NCBI GenBank assembly: GCA_038363925.1
Contig: JAQQWL010000006.1
Location: 3,204,501-3,268,500 of the forward strand
Origin: Apiospora phragmitis
Lineage: Eukaryota > Ascomycota > Sordariomycetes > Amphisphaeriales > Apiosporaceae
Direction: 5' to 3'
DNA length: 64,000 nt
Shown: piece by piece, positions 1-11,308 of the stretch
Position numbering within the stretch: position 1 is the first letter of the stretch
Layout: each line of letters begins with the position of its first letter
Translations under genes and position numbers: made by a program
Notes under the pieces: generated by a model
What the model was told of the DNA's origin: nothing
Database searches by the model: none
What the model saw: only the letters and a program-made list of their open reading frames with translations

Positions 1-1
1 G

Positions 2-253
2 AGAGTCGCCCGCGAGAAAGACAGGGGAGAGAAGAAGGGAGGCAACAATCGACGTAAAGGAAGAGGGGGTAAACCGAAGGACGGTGGTGCTGCTGCCGCG
101 GCTACCGCCTCACAAAACAAGAGTACTAACAACGGGAACGGAGCCGCGGTCTCAGCAGCGCCGGTACCGGTGGCTACAGACGCAAGTAGAAACGGTCATG
201 CCCATAGCCATGGCAGAGGGAGGGGACGTGGTCAAAGAGGTGGGAAGGCGTGA
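2..253 (+). CDS. C-terminal fragment of an RGG-rich basic protein
   Basis: An open frame enters from the left edge and ends at the TGA at 251-253, giving 83 residues. The fragment is Lys/Arg/Gly-rich at first, then an Ala/Asn/Ser-rich linker, and it finishes with alternating Gly-Arg and RGG-like units (HGRGRGRGQRGG). Such tails are typical of RNA-binding or ribosome-biogenesis proteins and are often arginine-methylated; that is family knowledge, not proof of function here. No catalytic domain is visible because the body of the gene lies outside the window. It converges on the NUP145 gene, whose stop is at 837. I do not recognise the gene. Confidence 0.55.
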   Translation, partial: RVAREKDRGEKKGGNNRRKGRGGKPKDGGAAAAATASQNKSTNNGNGAAVSAAPVPVATDASRNGHAHSHGRGRGRGQRGGKA

Positions 254-836
254 AGAGAGAGCGAGAGAGGTCTACAGTTATTAGACACGGATTTTCTTGC
301 ATGGAAACGGATGAAGCCTTGAATTCTACTATATATAGCATCGCACAAATCCTGGGGTGTTGCACATCATCGGCGTTTATGTTCTTGTCTGTCCAAGCTT
401 GGTGGCTCTCTCGGCTGTTAGGGGGGCGTGTTCCCTCATTCCCTTCAATTATATATGTACATGTCATGTTGAAGATGCATTGGCTGGTCTAAATATACAC
501 AACTTTTTCGCCCCTCTCACACACATGCAAGAATACATAACATGTCGACTTTCAAGCCGGTGGTTGCGGGATTCTGGTATCAATAGCGACAGAAGGGGTT
601 TAAAGTCCTATTCACCAGTAAGATTGGACACAGAAAAGACGTTTGGGGAATTAGAGGTTTAGAACTATCTACTACTATTGCAAGTCAAACCCGTGGCCTG
701 CCCCTTTCATTTGCAGGCAGTAAAATGCTTCTCTCCTTTGTGAGCTAATATCGTCTTCGCCTTCTTCGTCACCTTGGCCCTCTTACATTTTTCCATTCCC
801 ATCCAACTCTCTTACAAATCAAGGAAAACGTAGAGC
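254..836. other. Convergent intergenic region
   Basis: This 583-bp stretch lies between the stop codons of the partial gene and NUP145. Only short overlapping frames without recognisable similarity occur. It should hold both 3' untranslated regions; I see no other feature. Confidence 0.5.
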
Positions 837-3800
837 CTAGTGACCAGCCATGATTGCGTGGTAATGAGACCACGCAAGATTGCGGCTGTGTCTGAGTAAT
901 ACATCCTCGGTAAGAGGCAGTTTCAGGATGCGTTGGTGATCCATCTGTAGTTTGCATGCGTTAGCCGTTGTCCATTGACTGCACATCCGAGTCGGGAGGC
1001 TTACCTGTCCCAGCTTTGCCATGTCTCCAACCACGCTCGCGACGACAGCTGCCATGTCTGTTAAAGCTGCATATTCCTGAATGCCAGCTTCGGGGGTGTT
1101 TCCGTGCATGGCAGGAAGACCCTCGAGCAATCCGTTGACAAGAGCATTTGGTGGCTGCTCGTGGCGGTTTTGGTAATCAACAAGCTGTAGGAAAGCCTTG
1201 TAGATTTCGCCACCCAGGTTCCAATCCGGCACCTGGGATTGGCGGCCATCGAATTGTCGCAACAGATCGGCCAGTGCGTGGAAATCGCGCTCAATGATCG
1301 CAACTGGGGCAACATCCTTGATGAAAGTGCGATGCGCTTCGGCGTACGAATCAGCCCGAAGAAGGCACTGAACTTCACTGGAGGCATCCTTCTTCACGCT
1401 GCGCATGTAGAGGGCCTTGGCATGCCATATCCATCGGGTGGGTATTTTGAGCTTCTCCGTAAGCTTCTTGAAGCTCTCCGACTGCTCGTTACCAATCAGA
1501 CCAGCATGCCGCCATAGATGCTCTTGAATTGCCTTGGTTCGGGCGTTCGGGTCGGTGAGGTGGAGGAGGATAAAGGCTGCTTCCTCCCAGCTACCTTCCG
1601 TTGTCAATTGCGAGGCAAACGAAGTTGTTGCAGCGTCAGCTTTCTCGTCAGCATTCTTGCCGATCGAAACCTTGCCGGTAGCCGTCAAGGCCTGGCCGAG
1701 CTGCCAGCAGAGGCGGTAGTCTAGAGGAGAGAGCTGCGAGTTTTCGGGACGTAGTATCGCCTCGAGATCTGCACGCTCGTTCGAGTACAGCTGCAAAAGA
1801 CCCCATATCAAGTCTTGACGCTGTTCTTCTTCAGGGTCATTCCAAATGCTCCGAATACCTTGTTCGGCAAACCATGTCATAGGCGGTATCTCCTTTTCCT
1901 GGTTGACGTCGTCCTGATACTTCTCGACGGCGTCAGCCACGAAATCCTCCGCTGAGATGGCATACCACAGTCTAAGTCCGAAAGCTTGCCTCCAATTGAG
2001 ACCAAATTCCTTGGAAATGACAAATGACTTCATTCGGTTTTCCGTGGTGACATTCTTGCTACCCTCGCAGGCGCAAACGTTGCCACTCAGCATTTCGTAC
2101 AATGCACGGAGCGGCTGGGAGAGTTCTGGCAGAACATGCGCGTCCTTCCACTCCTTGATCTGTTCGCGCATATCCTTCTTCATGGCGTCGCTGCTTCCGA
2201 TAAGAGCGACTATGGTTGCCAAGCGGAAGTCTTTCCCGTCCAGTAGATGCTTGCAAGCTTCAGCTATTCTGTGACCTGCCAGCGAGGCCAAAGCCTTTTC
2301 TTCACTCATCCTTGCCATTGAAACGCCCTTGTTTGTTTCCTCGTCGAGCATTTGCTCCCAGAATTTGGACAGGTTCTCCCGTCTGATCTTCTCAACAGCG
2401 TCGGGGTCGTTTTGCAGGTCGGAAGGGACGTCAATGCTGTCGAAGAGCACGCTTGCAAGCTCCCACACGAGTTTTTCATGCTCAGCTGCAGCATTCTTCG
2501 AACCAGTCTCGGTGGCGAAATCCCTGATGCTCACTCGTGGGCCCATCACGGTGGGCACTCCACCATCAAGGTAAACCTCCGTCAGGTCGGCATGGGCCTG
2601 GAGTGCTTTGGCAGACATCTAGACTGAAGATCAGTATTGAATTATTCGAAGGGGAAAGATGAGTTCTGGGCAACATACCTCGTTTGTGAACTTAGCGATG
2701 CGAATGTCCTGTGACGAGGATACAATTGCACCTTTCATAACCGTCATGAGACCGTTCTTCTCAATGACACGACCTGATCTACCGAAGGGGGTGTCCTTAG
2801 GTGTTGCAGCAAAGACAAGGGTTCCGCTTGGACCCCAATTAGGACGAGGAACACTATGCCATTGGCGTTCTTTGTCATCCATATCAGATGCATCTAGGGT
2901 TTTCGTCGTTCTCTTGTACGGCCACTTTGCACTTTGCGGTCGAACCGAGGGCTGGACAACCTCGGCAGGAGCTTTGGCCTGATCAAAGATGGACTTCATC
3001 AAGTCAATACTCGTAGCAAACCCTTTGCTATCAGGCACCACCCTCTTCTTAGACGGTGATTTCGCACCAAGTACGCTTTCTTTACCGTAGGTATCTGCTC
3101 CACGCTGGCTTTTCAGGTGAACCCGGTCCCGCTTTCGGGGGCTGATGGTCTTCTGTAACATATCCATCCAGTCATCCCCAGCTGCGACTTGAACTTTTAC
3201 AGGAGTAGCCGACTCCTTGATAGCACGCATTCTGGCTCTCATGATACCGGCTGGAGTTTCCTGAACAAAATCCAAGTGGCTGTCACTAACACTGAGCGAG
3301 TCGTCTTCTTGCTCCGCGGCGAGATGGTGTCTGAGGCGAGCACCCGCATCCTGATCCTCAGACATCGCATATTCCTCGTCTAGGTCATCTTGTCCAACAG
3401 GGACAAGAACCTGCGACTTAGAACCCACGGAGCGATCCCCTAAAAAAGACGACCGATAGTCACCAGCTTCGGCCATCTCCGGGACTTCATCGTCGTCTAC
3501 GGCAACATCACCGTCAAATGCGCCAGGCAGAGCACGCTCCCTCCGCCCGAACTCGAAGTCATCCTCGTCGTACTCAGCTGCCAGAACTCAGGCTCTGCCT
3601 GTTTTCTTTGGGGTTCAACTCCTGACATCTCTGCAGAAGGATCCGCTTCGGCCCCTTCCTCGTCATCGTAATCTAGGCCATATGTTGTGAAATGCTCCAC
3701 AGAGAATGTCCACTCGCCGGTCTCTATGTTGTAGTTCTCGAATTTAGTTCCGGGTATGCGTTTCAGGCGGTCAACATGTTTGGCAAGAGACGGGCCCTTT

Positions 3801-6800
3801 CTGCCCTTGTTCGACATGGAGGCACGTGGGTATGAGCTCTCCAAGTTGATCAGAGACGGAACGTTGAGACCCTTTCCAACGGCTGGCTTCTTTGCTTGGT
3901 TGGGGTAAACTGTGCAGGAACGAACCACGAAAACAACAATGTTCTCATACAGGTTACCGTAGTCGACGGTGTTGAGATCAACCGGCACCTTGAATTTGAC
4001 CCAACCACAATTTACACGGCCAACAGTAAAGTCAACAACCTTCTGCCGCTGGACACGGTTCATGTTGTCGATTTCCTCCTTCGAAGGCTTCATCCAGTAG
4101 TCGCCAGGCTCACGATCAGATAAGGTATCTGTCGAAACTGGCGCGGAAGCCGTTGCCGGCTCCTCTTCGTGGACAATAGCCAGCTCCTTGCCGGTTACCT
4201 GCTCCATCTCGGAAGATAGTGGGCTAGACTTGGCACCATTGACGCCGTTGGGTCGAATGTAGCCGCTGCTACTGGATGGTTCGGCATTACCATTCTGAGC
4301 ATCGCCATTCTCGTCCGCTTCTCCATTGCTCGTATCGAAACTCACACGCTTGGCAAGCTTACGAGATCCATTCGGGGTATCTTGAGGCGATTTGTCTTTT
4401 GTAGGGGTGGAGAAGAGATCCGTTCGGAGTTCCCTGTTGATAACCAATTTCTTGACGTTGTTGTTGCCGAACATTCTCGAGCTTGTGCTGGCCGAGAAAG
4501 CGCCCGGCGCCAGAAGACTATCATCGACATTGAAGCTACGACGCAGGTTGCTAGTAGAAATGCTCTTACCCAAGCTGCGCGTCAGACTGTTGCCAGTCAA
4601 AAGACTTTGGGAAGCGGTCCCAGGGGTACTCGATGCACTGGATGGGCTGGTGGGCGTTCCATACGTGCTATATGAGAACCCGAAGCCTCGCTTCTGGGGG
4701 TGTTGAACCGTGAGCCAGAAGCAGGGTTGAGCTTGTAGATGGGCAATACTGAAGGGCGTCTCGTCTGCTTCTTGCTAGACAGGGGTGTAGCGAGCGGACC
4801 TGGATCATTGGACTGGGTAGGTAGATTGCCAAACAGCGAGGTGGCTCCGAAAGCAGTAGGATCATTGACACTCGCAGTCAAAGCTTGCGGTGCATTCTGA
4901 CTCTGTGTTGAGGCACCACCAAACAGAGAGGATCCCAGACCCTGGGGTTGCTGTTGACCTTGACTGTTGCCGAAAAGACCGCCCTGTTGCTGGTTCTGGT
5001 TGTTGCCGAAAACACTGCCGCCCGTAGGTTGTGTACTGCTGCCAAACAGGCCACCAGGCTTTTGCTGACTTTGATTCAGACCACCAAAGAGACCACCGCC
5101 AGTCTGTGGCTGTTGTGTCTGCTGTTGATTTTGGTTATTCAAGCCACCAAATAGACCACCGCCCTGAGTGTTGTTTTGAGCTGGCGTAGCGTTTCCAAAA
5201 AGACCACCGGTCGCTGGCTTTGCGCCACCGAACAGGCCTCCTCCTGAAGGTGCCTGGGCGCTGGCCCCGAATCCGGTATTCGTATTAGTGTTGGCGTTCC
5301 CGAAAAGACCGCCGCCGGTGTTGGTGCTGGGTGCTGCACTCTGGCCAAATACACCACCACCAGTCGCAGGCTTTTGCTGGTTGCCGAACAAGCCACCACC
5401 CTGCTGGTTGTTCTGTTGACCAAAAGCGCCGGTGTTGCTACCAAACCCGCCTCCAGTGCTCTGCTGAGTATTCGCGGCATTGCCAAAAAGACCTGTACCA
5501 CCTGTGTTAGCCTGGGCATTTCCAAAGGTGCCAGTGTTGCCGGCGTTGGATCCGAATGCGCCAGTGGTATTGTTGTTGGCACCAAAGCCCGTGGAGGTGG
5601 TGTTGGTATTGTTGGCAGTGTTTCCGAAGCTGAACCCGCTGGGCTTGGCTTGGGCAGCATTGTTCCCACCGAACAATCCGCCGCCAGCATTGTTGTTTGT
5701 AGAACCAAAGCCTCCGGAGGTGTTGGCCGTGTTGGCACCAAATCCGGTACCACCGCCGCCGCCAAATAGTCCGCCCCCGGTAGAGGCCGCCGGCGCGGCG
5801 CTTGGCGTGCTACCAAATAATCCGCCAGTTGCTGGCTTGGCTGCGCCGAATAGTCCAGAGCCGCCGGTGGAGCCGAATCCAGTATTGGCGGTGTTTTGAG
5901 CACCGAACCCAGACGTGGTGGCATTGTTGTTGGTGCTACCAAAGAGGCCCCCAGTGGTCGAGGTATTGTTGTTGCCGCCAAAGCCGCTCGTTGTCGCTGT
6001 GTTGGAACCGAAGCCAGTGCTACCAAACGTACTTCCTCCGCTTCCAAAACCACCTCCGCCACCACTTCCGTAACGCCGTTGCGAGTTGTAGTCTTGAAGC
6101 CTCAGCTCTTCGGCGGACCACTTCTTGTACGGATCTTGGAACAGAATGTTCTGAAACGAGTTTTGGGCACTGCCGGTGGCGTTCTCCTTCTCTATAAGGG
6201 GCTGGAAGGTCGTCGCAGCTGTTCCTGGGGCTTCACCGAGGTTGCCTCCCAGGGCAGTGCTTGCAGGGGCACCGAAGGAGCCGCCACCAAAGCCTGTAGA
6301 AGGAGCCGCCGCTGGGGTGCCGCCAAAGAGGCCGCCAGTCGTTCCTGTCGTTGCGCCGGCACCGAAAGCAGGTTTGACCGCATTGTTGCTGCCAAAGAGT
6401 CCACCACCAGTATTTGCAGCGCCGCCAAAAGGACTTGGTGTGGCGGCGGCGGTGTTGTTGGAACCAAAGCCACCACCGAAACCGCCGCTGTTGGCCGTTG
6501 TGTTGGACGCGGAACCGAAGAGACCACCACTTGGAGAGGCACCAAAGGCGGGCTTCGCGGCACCACCACCAAAGGCACTTGTAGTATTGGCCGAACCGAA
6601 ACCACCTGTAGTGCTACCGAAGCCGCCGGTGTTCGAAGTATTGCCGCCGCCACCGAAGAGACCGCCGCCAGTGTTCGTGGAACCGAAGCCGCCCGTGTTG
6701 GTATTAGTGTTGGCACCAAATCCACCTAGGCCGTAAGTCAGATACATTGTAGAAGTCGGGAGCCACTGCGGAAGGGGGGAAACTTACCTGAGGTAGCGTT

Positions 6801-6890
6801 GTTGGAGCCGAAACCACCGAAGCCGGTCGACGTGTTGGTATTGTTATTGTTGGAGCCGAAGCCGCCGAAGCCTCCTGAGCCAAACGACAT
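837..6890 (-). CDS. NUP145: Nucleoporin Nup145 precursor (Nup98-Nup96)
   Basis: Nuclear pore component. The precursor self-cleaves into a Nup98-like FG protein and a Nup96 scaffold protein of the Y complex. Exons: 6788-6890, 2679-6725 and 837-2618, with introns at 6726-6787 (GTAAGT) and 2619-2678 (GTATGT). In order: dense FG/GLFG repeats; a GLEBS (Gle2/Rae1-binding) segment near residues 205-255 containing KKWSAEELRLQDY; more GLFG repeats; the autoproteolytic domain ending in HFTTYGLDYD; an acidic linker; and a helical Nup96 domain. The long exon 2 changes frame twice. Near 4696-4700 a C5 run (minus strand) breaks the frame between KLNPASGSRF and KRGFGFSYSTYG. Near 3571-3590 the frame changes just before EYDEDDFEFGRRE. 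Adding one base at each gives 1,977 residues, normal for the family. The second site could instead be a 47-nt intron with a poor GTTGAA donor. Identity is near certain; the exact model is not. Confidence 0.93.
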
Positions 6891-9349
6891 CTCGACAGAT
6901 GACTATGCGGTCGAGGCAGGAAGGCGCGCGGCCTTGTGGTGGAAAAAGTAGCGCGTCAGACGCGTGGAAGCTGGGATTAGGTGACCTCTAGCTATATAGC
7001 TGAAGACATGGGAGGAAGTGACAAAACACGCAGTGTTGCGATGATGGGATAATGGGTGCGATAGGGCCCCAATGGTGGTTGGTTGGGGGTTGTCGCAAGG
7101 AGAAGAGGCGGATGTGGCCAAAGTCAATATTTTTTTTCGCGATGTGACCTGCGTGAGCGAGCTCCTTGGTATGATGGAAAAAAGAGGCCGGGGGTGCTAG
7201 GGACAGCTGCACGGAATGCAATGCCCAAGGCCGGCTAAAAATGGATTGACTGGTGAACAGTACAAACAATGGACAACAGATGAACAAGGTCTTGGAGAAC
7301 AAATCAATGTTCCAGTCTTGCAGGATCCGGGCTGGGTTTGATGAAAAGGAAGAAAGATGCGCAAGGTGCAGGCCCAATGCAAAGCTCAAGTGGGTGCCTG
7401 GATGAGACGTGAGAGAGAGCTGGTCTCGTCTGGCGGTGGTGAATTTGAATGGGTAGAACTGGACACGGCTGGGCAGCAGCAGATGGATCAAATGGGTCCC
7501 TCCCAGCTACCAGTCACACCAGTCGCAGCTCTGCAGCTTCTTTTTCCTCCTAAGAACTCCCGGGAACTCCTAACCTAGCACCTAGGAACCAGGTGCCTGT
7601 AGTAGCTAGCTTCTGGCTTAGGTGCTCAAGTGTTGGCCCAATTCGGACAGCCAGTCAATCAATCACTGACCCAGATCCCCGAGAAAGAAAAATGGAGATG
7701 ATCGAGGTGTCTATGCAGCGCAGCGCAGGTGTTGGAGAGAAGACAGTCTACACTCAAGAATTTCCAGTGGTTGTGGTGGAGATACGTTCACTGACTGGAT
7801 TGCTCGTGTACCTTGAGCGCCTGAGGCAAGTCACATGAGTGAGAGAAAACTCTCAGTTTCCCGGAGGCAACAACACGTAGAATTCACTCTCAGTCAACAC
7901 TGCACCATAGGAAGAAGATGTGGTTTTACTTGGCGATGCTACACTCTTCCTATCCATCCAAAACTTGGTGTTTCAACTGGTGTTCTTCTCTAATAATAAG
8001 GCATGAGACAAATCAACAGATCGGGGGCTTCTTGCGCTTTATATAGGTCTCGGTCTGGGGGGGGGGGGCGGTGGGCGGTGGGCGGTGCTTGCTCTTGATT
8101 GTTAAGCAAGGCGGACTCGCTGTAATACGAGCACTGCTGCCTGGCTGCCTACTTAAGTCATCATCACCGACAGATCGATCAATATATTGCAGTTGCAGAT
8201 AGTTCAACCATCCTCCTGAATAGAACTGATTCTCAATATTAATAACGACAACTATTTGCCCTTTCCCCAGTCATAAGACTCATTCGAGTCGTTTTCCTAA
8301 CTTCAAGTTGGAGGGATTTTCCAAAGTGCTCTCGGAGACGTACACTGGCGATGGATTGCTGATGAGTAATGGCATGTGGTGATGGGACATGTGGTTGGCT
8401 GGCAGCATCTCATTATTCGTAGTGATAATTGAGCTCCTAGGTTAGGTGACTAGCCCAATGAATCTAATAAATAACTGCACTCATTACTGAGAAACGCGCC
8501 AGTCGCGCGACTGCCCCTCCTCTCTACCTCTGGTAAGGGTGCGACATTGAGCCCGCCGGCATGGCCAAGAACCTTGCTAGGAAGTTGGCGCGCTCTGCTT
8601 TGCTGGGACTGGGACTGGGTGGATGGAAAAGGGATCTACGGTCTACCACCAAACACGGTCGCGCGTCGCTCGCTCACTCGCTCACCAGCAAAAGGGCCGC
8701 TAATAATCGTCGTGGCCGTTGCAGCAACTCCCAACCTCACGATATTTCTATGTTTTCCATGTAAACCATTGAGAATCCTCTAATAACGGACGTATTATTG
8801 CGTACCCACGCCTTCGATGTTGGAAATCGATTGAGTCTCTGTCGTCCCCGAATTTGCAAGGTTCTTGTTTCCCTGGTCTTTTTACCCCCGCGACGTTATG
8901 GACTTTCGCTGTACACTACTTTGAATACCGCATCCACATCCGTTCCTTGCAAGCGAACACGCGCTGTTGATACCCTCTGAAAACTTCACGGCTTTTATCT
9001 GCAACCCTACACGATTTCGGCACTGAAAAGGAGCCATTCGCATGCGCAATTGAAGAGACCAGTACTTCATTGAAAATTTTGTTCCCGGACCCAGGCGTTG
9101 CTCTCCGTCACGAGTAGTCCGAGGGCAAATAACAAAAACCCGACGACACCGAATCCACACGGTTTACATTGCCGAAAGCATCACCCGAGGAGCGTGTCCG
9201 AGCCGACAAAACTCTGCGAATCGGCGGCCGCAAACAACCATTCTAGAGGTTTTCGGGACCTCGAGCGCATATTACCGCAACCCGCGTCCCGCGTTGCCGT
9301 GGAGATAGGGAAACCACAGGTCGCGCAGCCCAAGGGCAAAGCTTCGGCT
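6891..9349. other. Divergent intergenic region NUP145-CDC31
   Basis: This 2.46-kb region separates two divergently transcribed genes. It holds a G-rich tract at 8057-8082, several CT-rich stretches and no frame that resembles a protein. A frame open upstream of the CDC31 start (from 9098) is judged an in-frame leader rather than coding. Confidence 0.4.
8057..8082 (+). repeat. G-rich tract with G-quadruplex potential
   Basis: Twelve consecutive G residues (8057-8068) are followed by repeated CGGTGGG units with GGG at 8073-8075 and 8080-8082. The pattern fits the G3+N1-7 quadruplex rule. It lies about 1.2 kb upstream of NUP145 and 1.3 kb upstream of CDC31. Confidence 0.6.
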
Positions 9350-10138
9350 ATGAACAACTACGCCAGTACTGCTATGAATGACCACCGGCATTCCGAACGG
9401 TCAGGCACGCATGCCCTGTCACATCGGCCCAGCGTGGCGAGCGCGAGCACGTCGAGGATGCCTGGAGGGCGGTTCGTGCCGCCCGTACAGAACCCCCAGC
9501 AGGCCGAGCCATACGACCAGATATCCGATGAGCACCGGTCAGAAATAAACGATTGCGTATGTTTTCTTTTCTCATCTTTTTCATTTGTTTATCTGCGCAG
9601 TCTTCAAAGAGGGGGAAAGAAGAAAAAGGAGAATCGGCGGTGGCTAACCATCGCGCCGTTTCACAGTTTCAACTATTTGATATGAATAAAGACGAACAAC
9701 TCGACTTCTTCCGAATTCCGCTACGCCCTCCAAGCCCTGGGCTTCTCCTCCCTACCACGCGCCGAGCTCATTTCCTCCTTCAAAGAATACGCCGTGCCGA
9801 GGCCGAACTGGAAACCGTTACCGCAGCTGCCCACGCACCCGGCGCCCGCGCAGACCCCCGGGGTCGTCGACCTCCGGCTGCCGCGCGAGGGGTTCCAGAT
9901 GATTGCGGCGGCCTACATCGCGTCGCGCGACCCGCGCGAGGAGCTGCTCAAGACGTTCGACCTGTTCGACAAGGGCAGCAAGGGCATCATCACCGTCGAC
10001 GACCTGCGCCTCGTCGTCAAGGAGCTGGGCGAGGACGTGCCCGAGAACGAGCTTCGGAGCATGATCGAGCAGTTCGACATCGAGGACAAGGGGGGCGTCG
10101 GGAGGGAAGAGTTCCTGGGCATCTTCTCGAGCGGATGA
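9350..10138 (+). CDS. CDC31: Centrin, EF-hand calcium-binding protein Cdc31
   Basis: Centrin acts in spindle-pole-body duplication and is also a partner of nuclear pore, mRNA export and DNA repair complexes. Exon 1 is 9350-9556 and exon 2 is 9667-10138, with a 110-nt GTATGT...CAG intron. The N-terminal 60 residues are a Ser-rich extension. Then come SDEHRSEIN and a first EF-hand loop beginning DMNKDEQLDF. The C-terminal half carries DLFDKGSKGIITVDDL and DIEDKGGVGREEF; the last two loops are degenerate at some coordinating positions. At 9709-9712 (TTCC) the frame shifts in the middle of the first EF hand, and removing one C restores EFRYALQALGF and a 225-residue protein. The start was chosen at the ATG matching the usual fungal N-terminus; an upstream in-frame ATG at 9098 exists but reads as leader. 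Confidence 0.85.
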
Positions 10139-11308
10139 AAGAAAGAAAAAGAATAATTAGAAGAAAGAGTCGCAAAGAAGCGGAATCTTCTAGAGCTTTA
10201 CTTGCGACGCCTGTGCCTGTCCCCCCATCAAGAAAGGACCGCGTTCTCAGCTTCAGGAGAAGAGGGCCGGCTGTTGACGAACACGGGGCGAATGGCAGCA
10301 GCGAACCGAGGTTGAACGACATATGGCATTGTCTCCATGCGCGCTGCCTAGTTTAGAGGAGGTATAGGGACAGGGAGATGACAGGAGGGGATACCCAGAT
10401 AAGACGGATCTACGAACAAGAGATGGCAAAAGCTGTGGTCTCTTTTAAGCGGCAAGCCGCGAAGGGATATGCAGGGAAGGGTTAGGAAGGTCCGAGGGGA
10501 TCCAACACTGTTGGGAGACAAGGCACGGCTGCAAAAGTTGGGAGTCCGGAGGGTATGGCTTCTCTTCACAAACAGGACGAACGTTTGTATATACCCAAAC
10601 TGGTTTATTTACCATTGTGCACTCATAGAAGCCCATTGGCATAAGATGGCTTCAATAGATGATAAAAAGGCATATAAAGTCAACCTGTTGATGGTTTATA
10701 TGCGATGTAATGGTCTGATCAGTGTTGTGCTATTATTACCATATCACATTACTCAACACATTCAGCACGAGCAAAGATATAATGTTTAATACTCCGTAGA
10801 CGGCACTAGAAATAATTGCTTTCGGATTCTTTTTAGTACGTACAGAATGGGCAGAAGTCGCTATGTGAAATCAGATGCGGCCGATCGAGGTGGTGTCTAT
10901 AAAGTAAAAGCGGTCTGTCCTAGTGAAGACCACAGCGCATTGTTGTGAATAGAAGAGAATCCGGTTTTCTTCAGCCATCCATCCATTCGCCATCTCCCCG
11001 AGTTAACCCCTTTTCCATTGCGCGGTATCAACTCGGAGGGGGCTATGCGGCTCTACTTCCTCTCTCGAGGACGCTGCGATCGATGACCGCAACCAGGGAA
11101 ATCCCCGACCAACGCTATGATGTAAAAGTCTTTTCATGGTTGGTGATGTGATGAGGTTTGGTGAGTAACGATGCCCTCAGCCAGGTAATTACAAAGGCTT
11201 GGAGGGTCTGACACAGAGGCATTGAGTTAACGTGTCGGGGAAGCCTCTGTTTCATTGAACAGCGAAGGAAATATTAGCGAATGCCTTCAACATGTAAAAA
11301 TATGCGAT
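10139..11308. other. Convergent intergenic region CDC31-epsin
   Basis: 1.17 kb between convergent stop codons. No coding signal was seen; it becomes A/T-rich after about 10.6 kb, in keeping with 3' untranslated regions. Confidence 0.4.

Noticed and set aside
5139..6736. Long open frames on both strands opposite the NUP145 FG-repeat region
   Set aside because: They arise from the GGN/TTY-rich FG repeat codons read in other frames and have no independent protein character.
9098..9349. N-terminal extension of CDC31 from an upstream in-frame ATG
   Set aside because: Composition is unlike centrins and the ATG at 9350 begins the usual fungal N-terminus; the extension reads as leader sequence.
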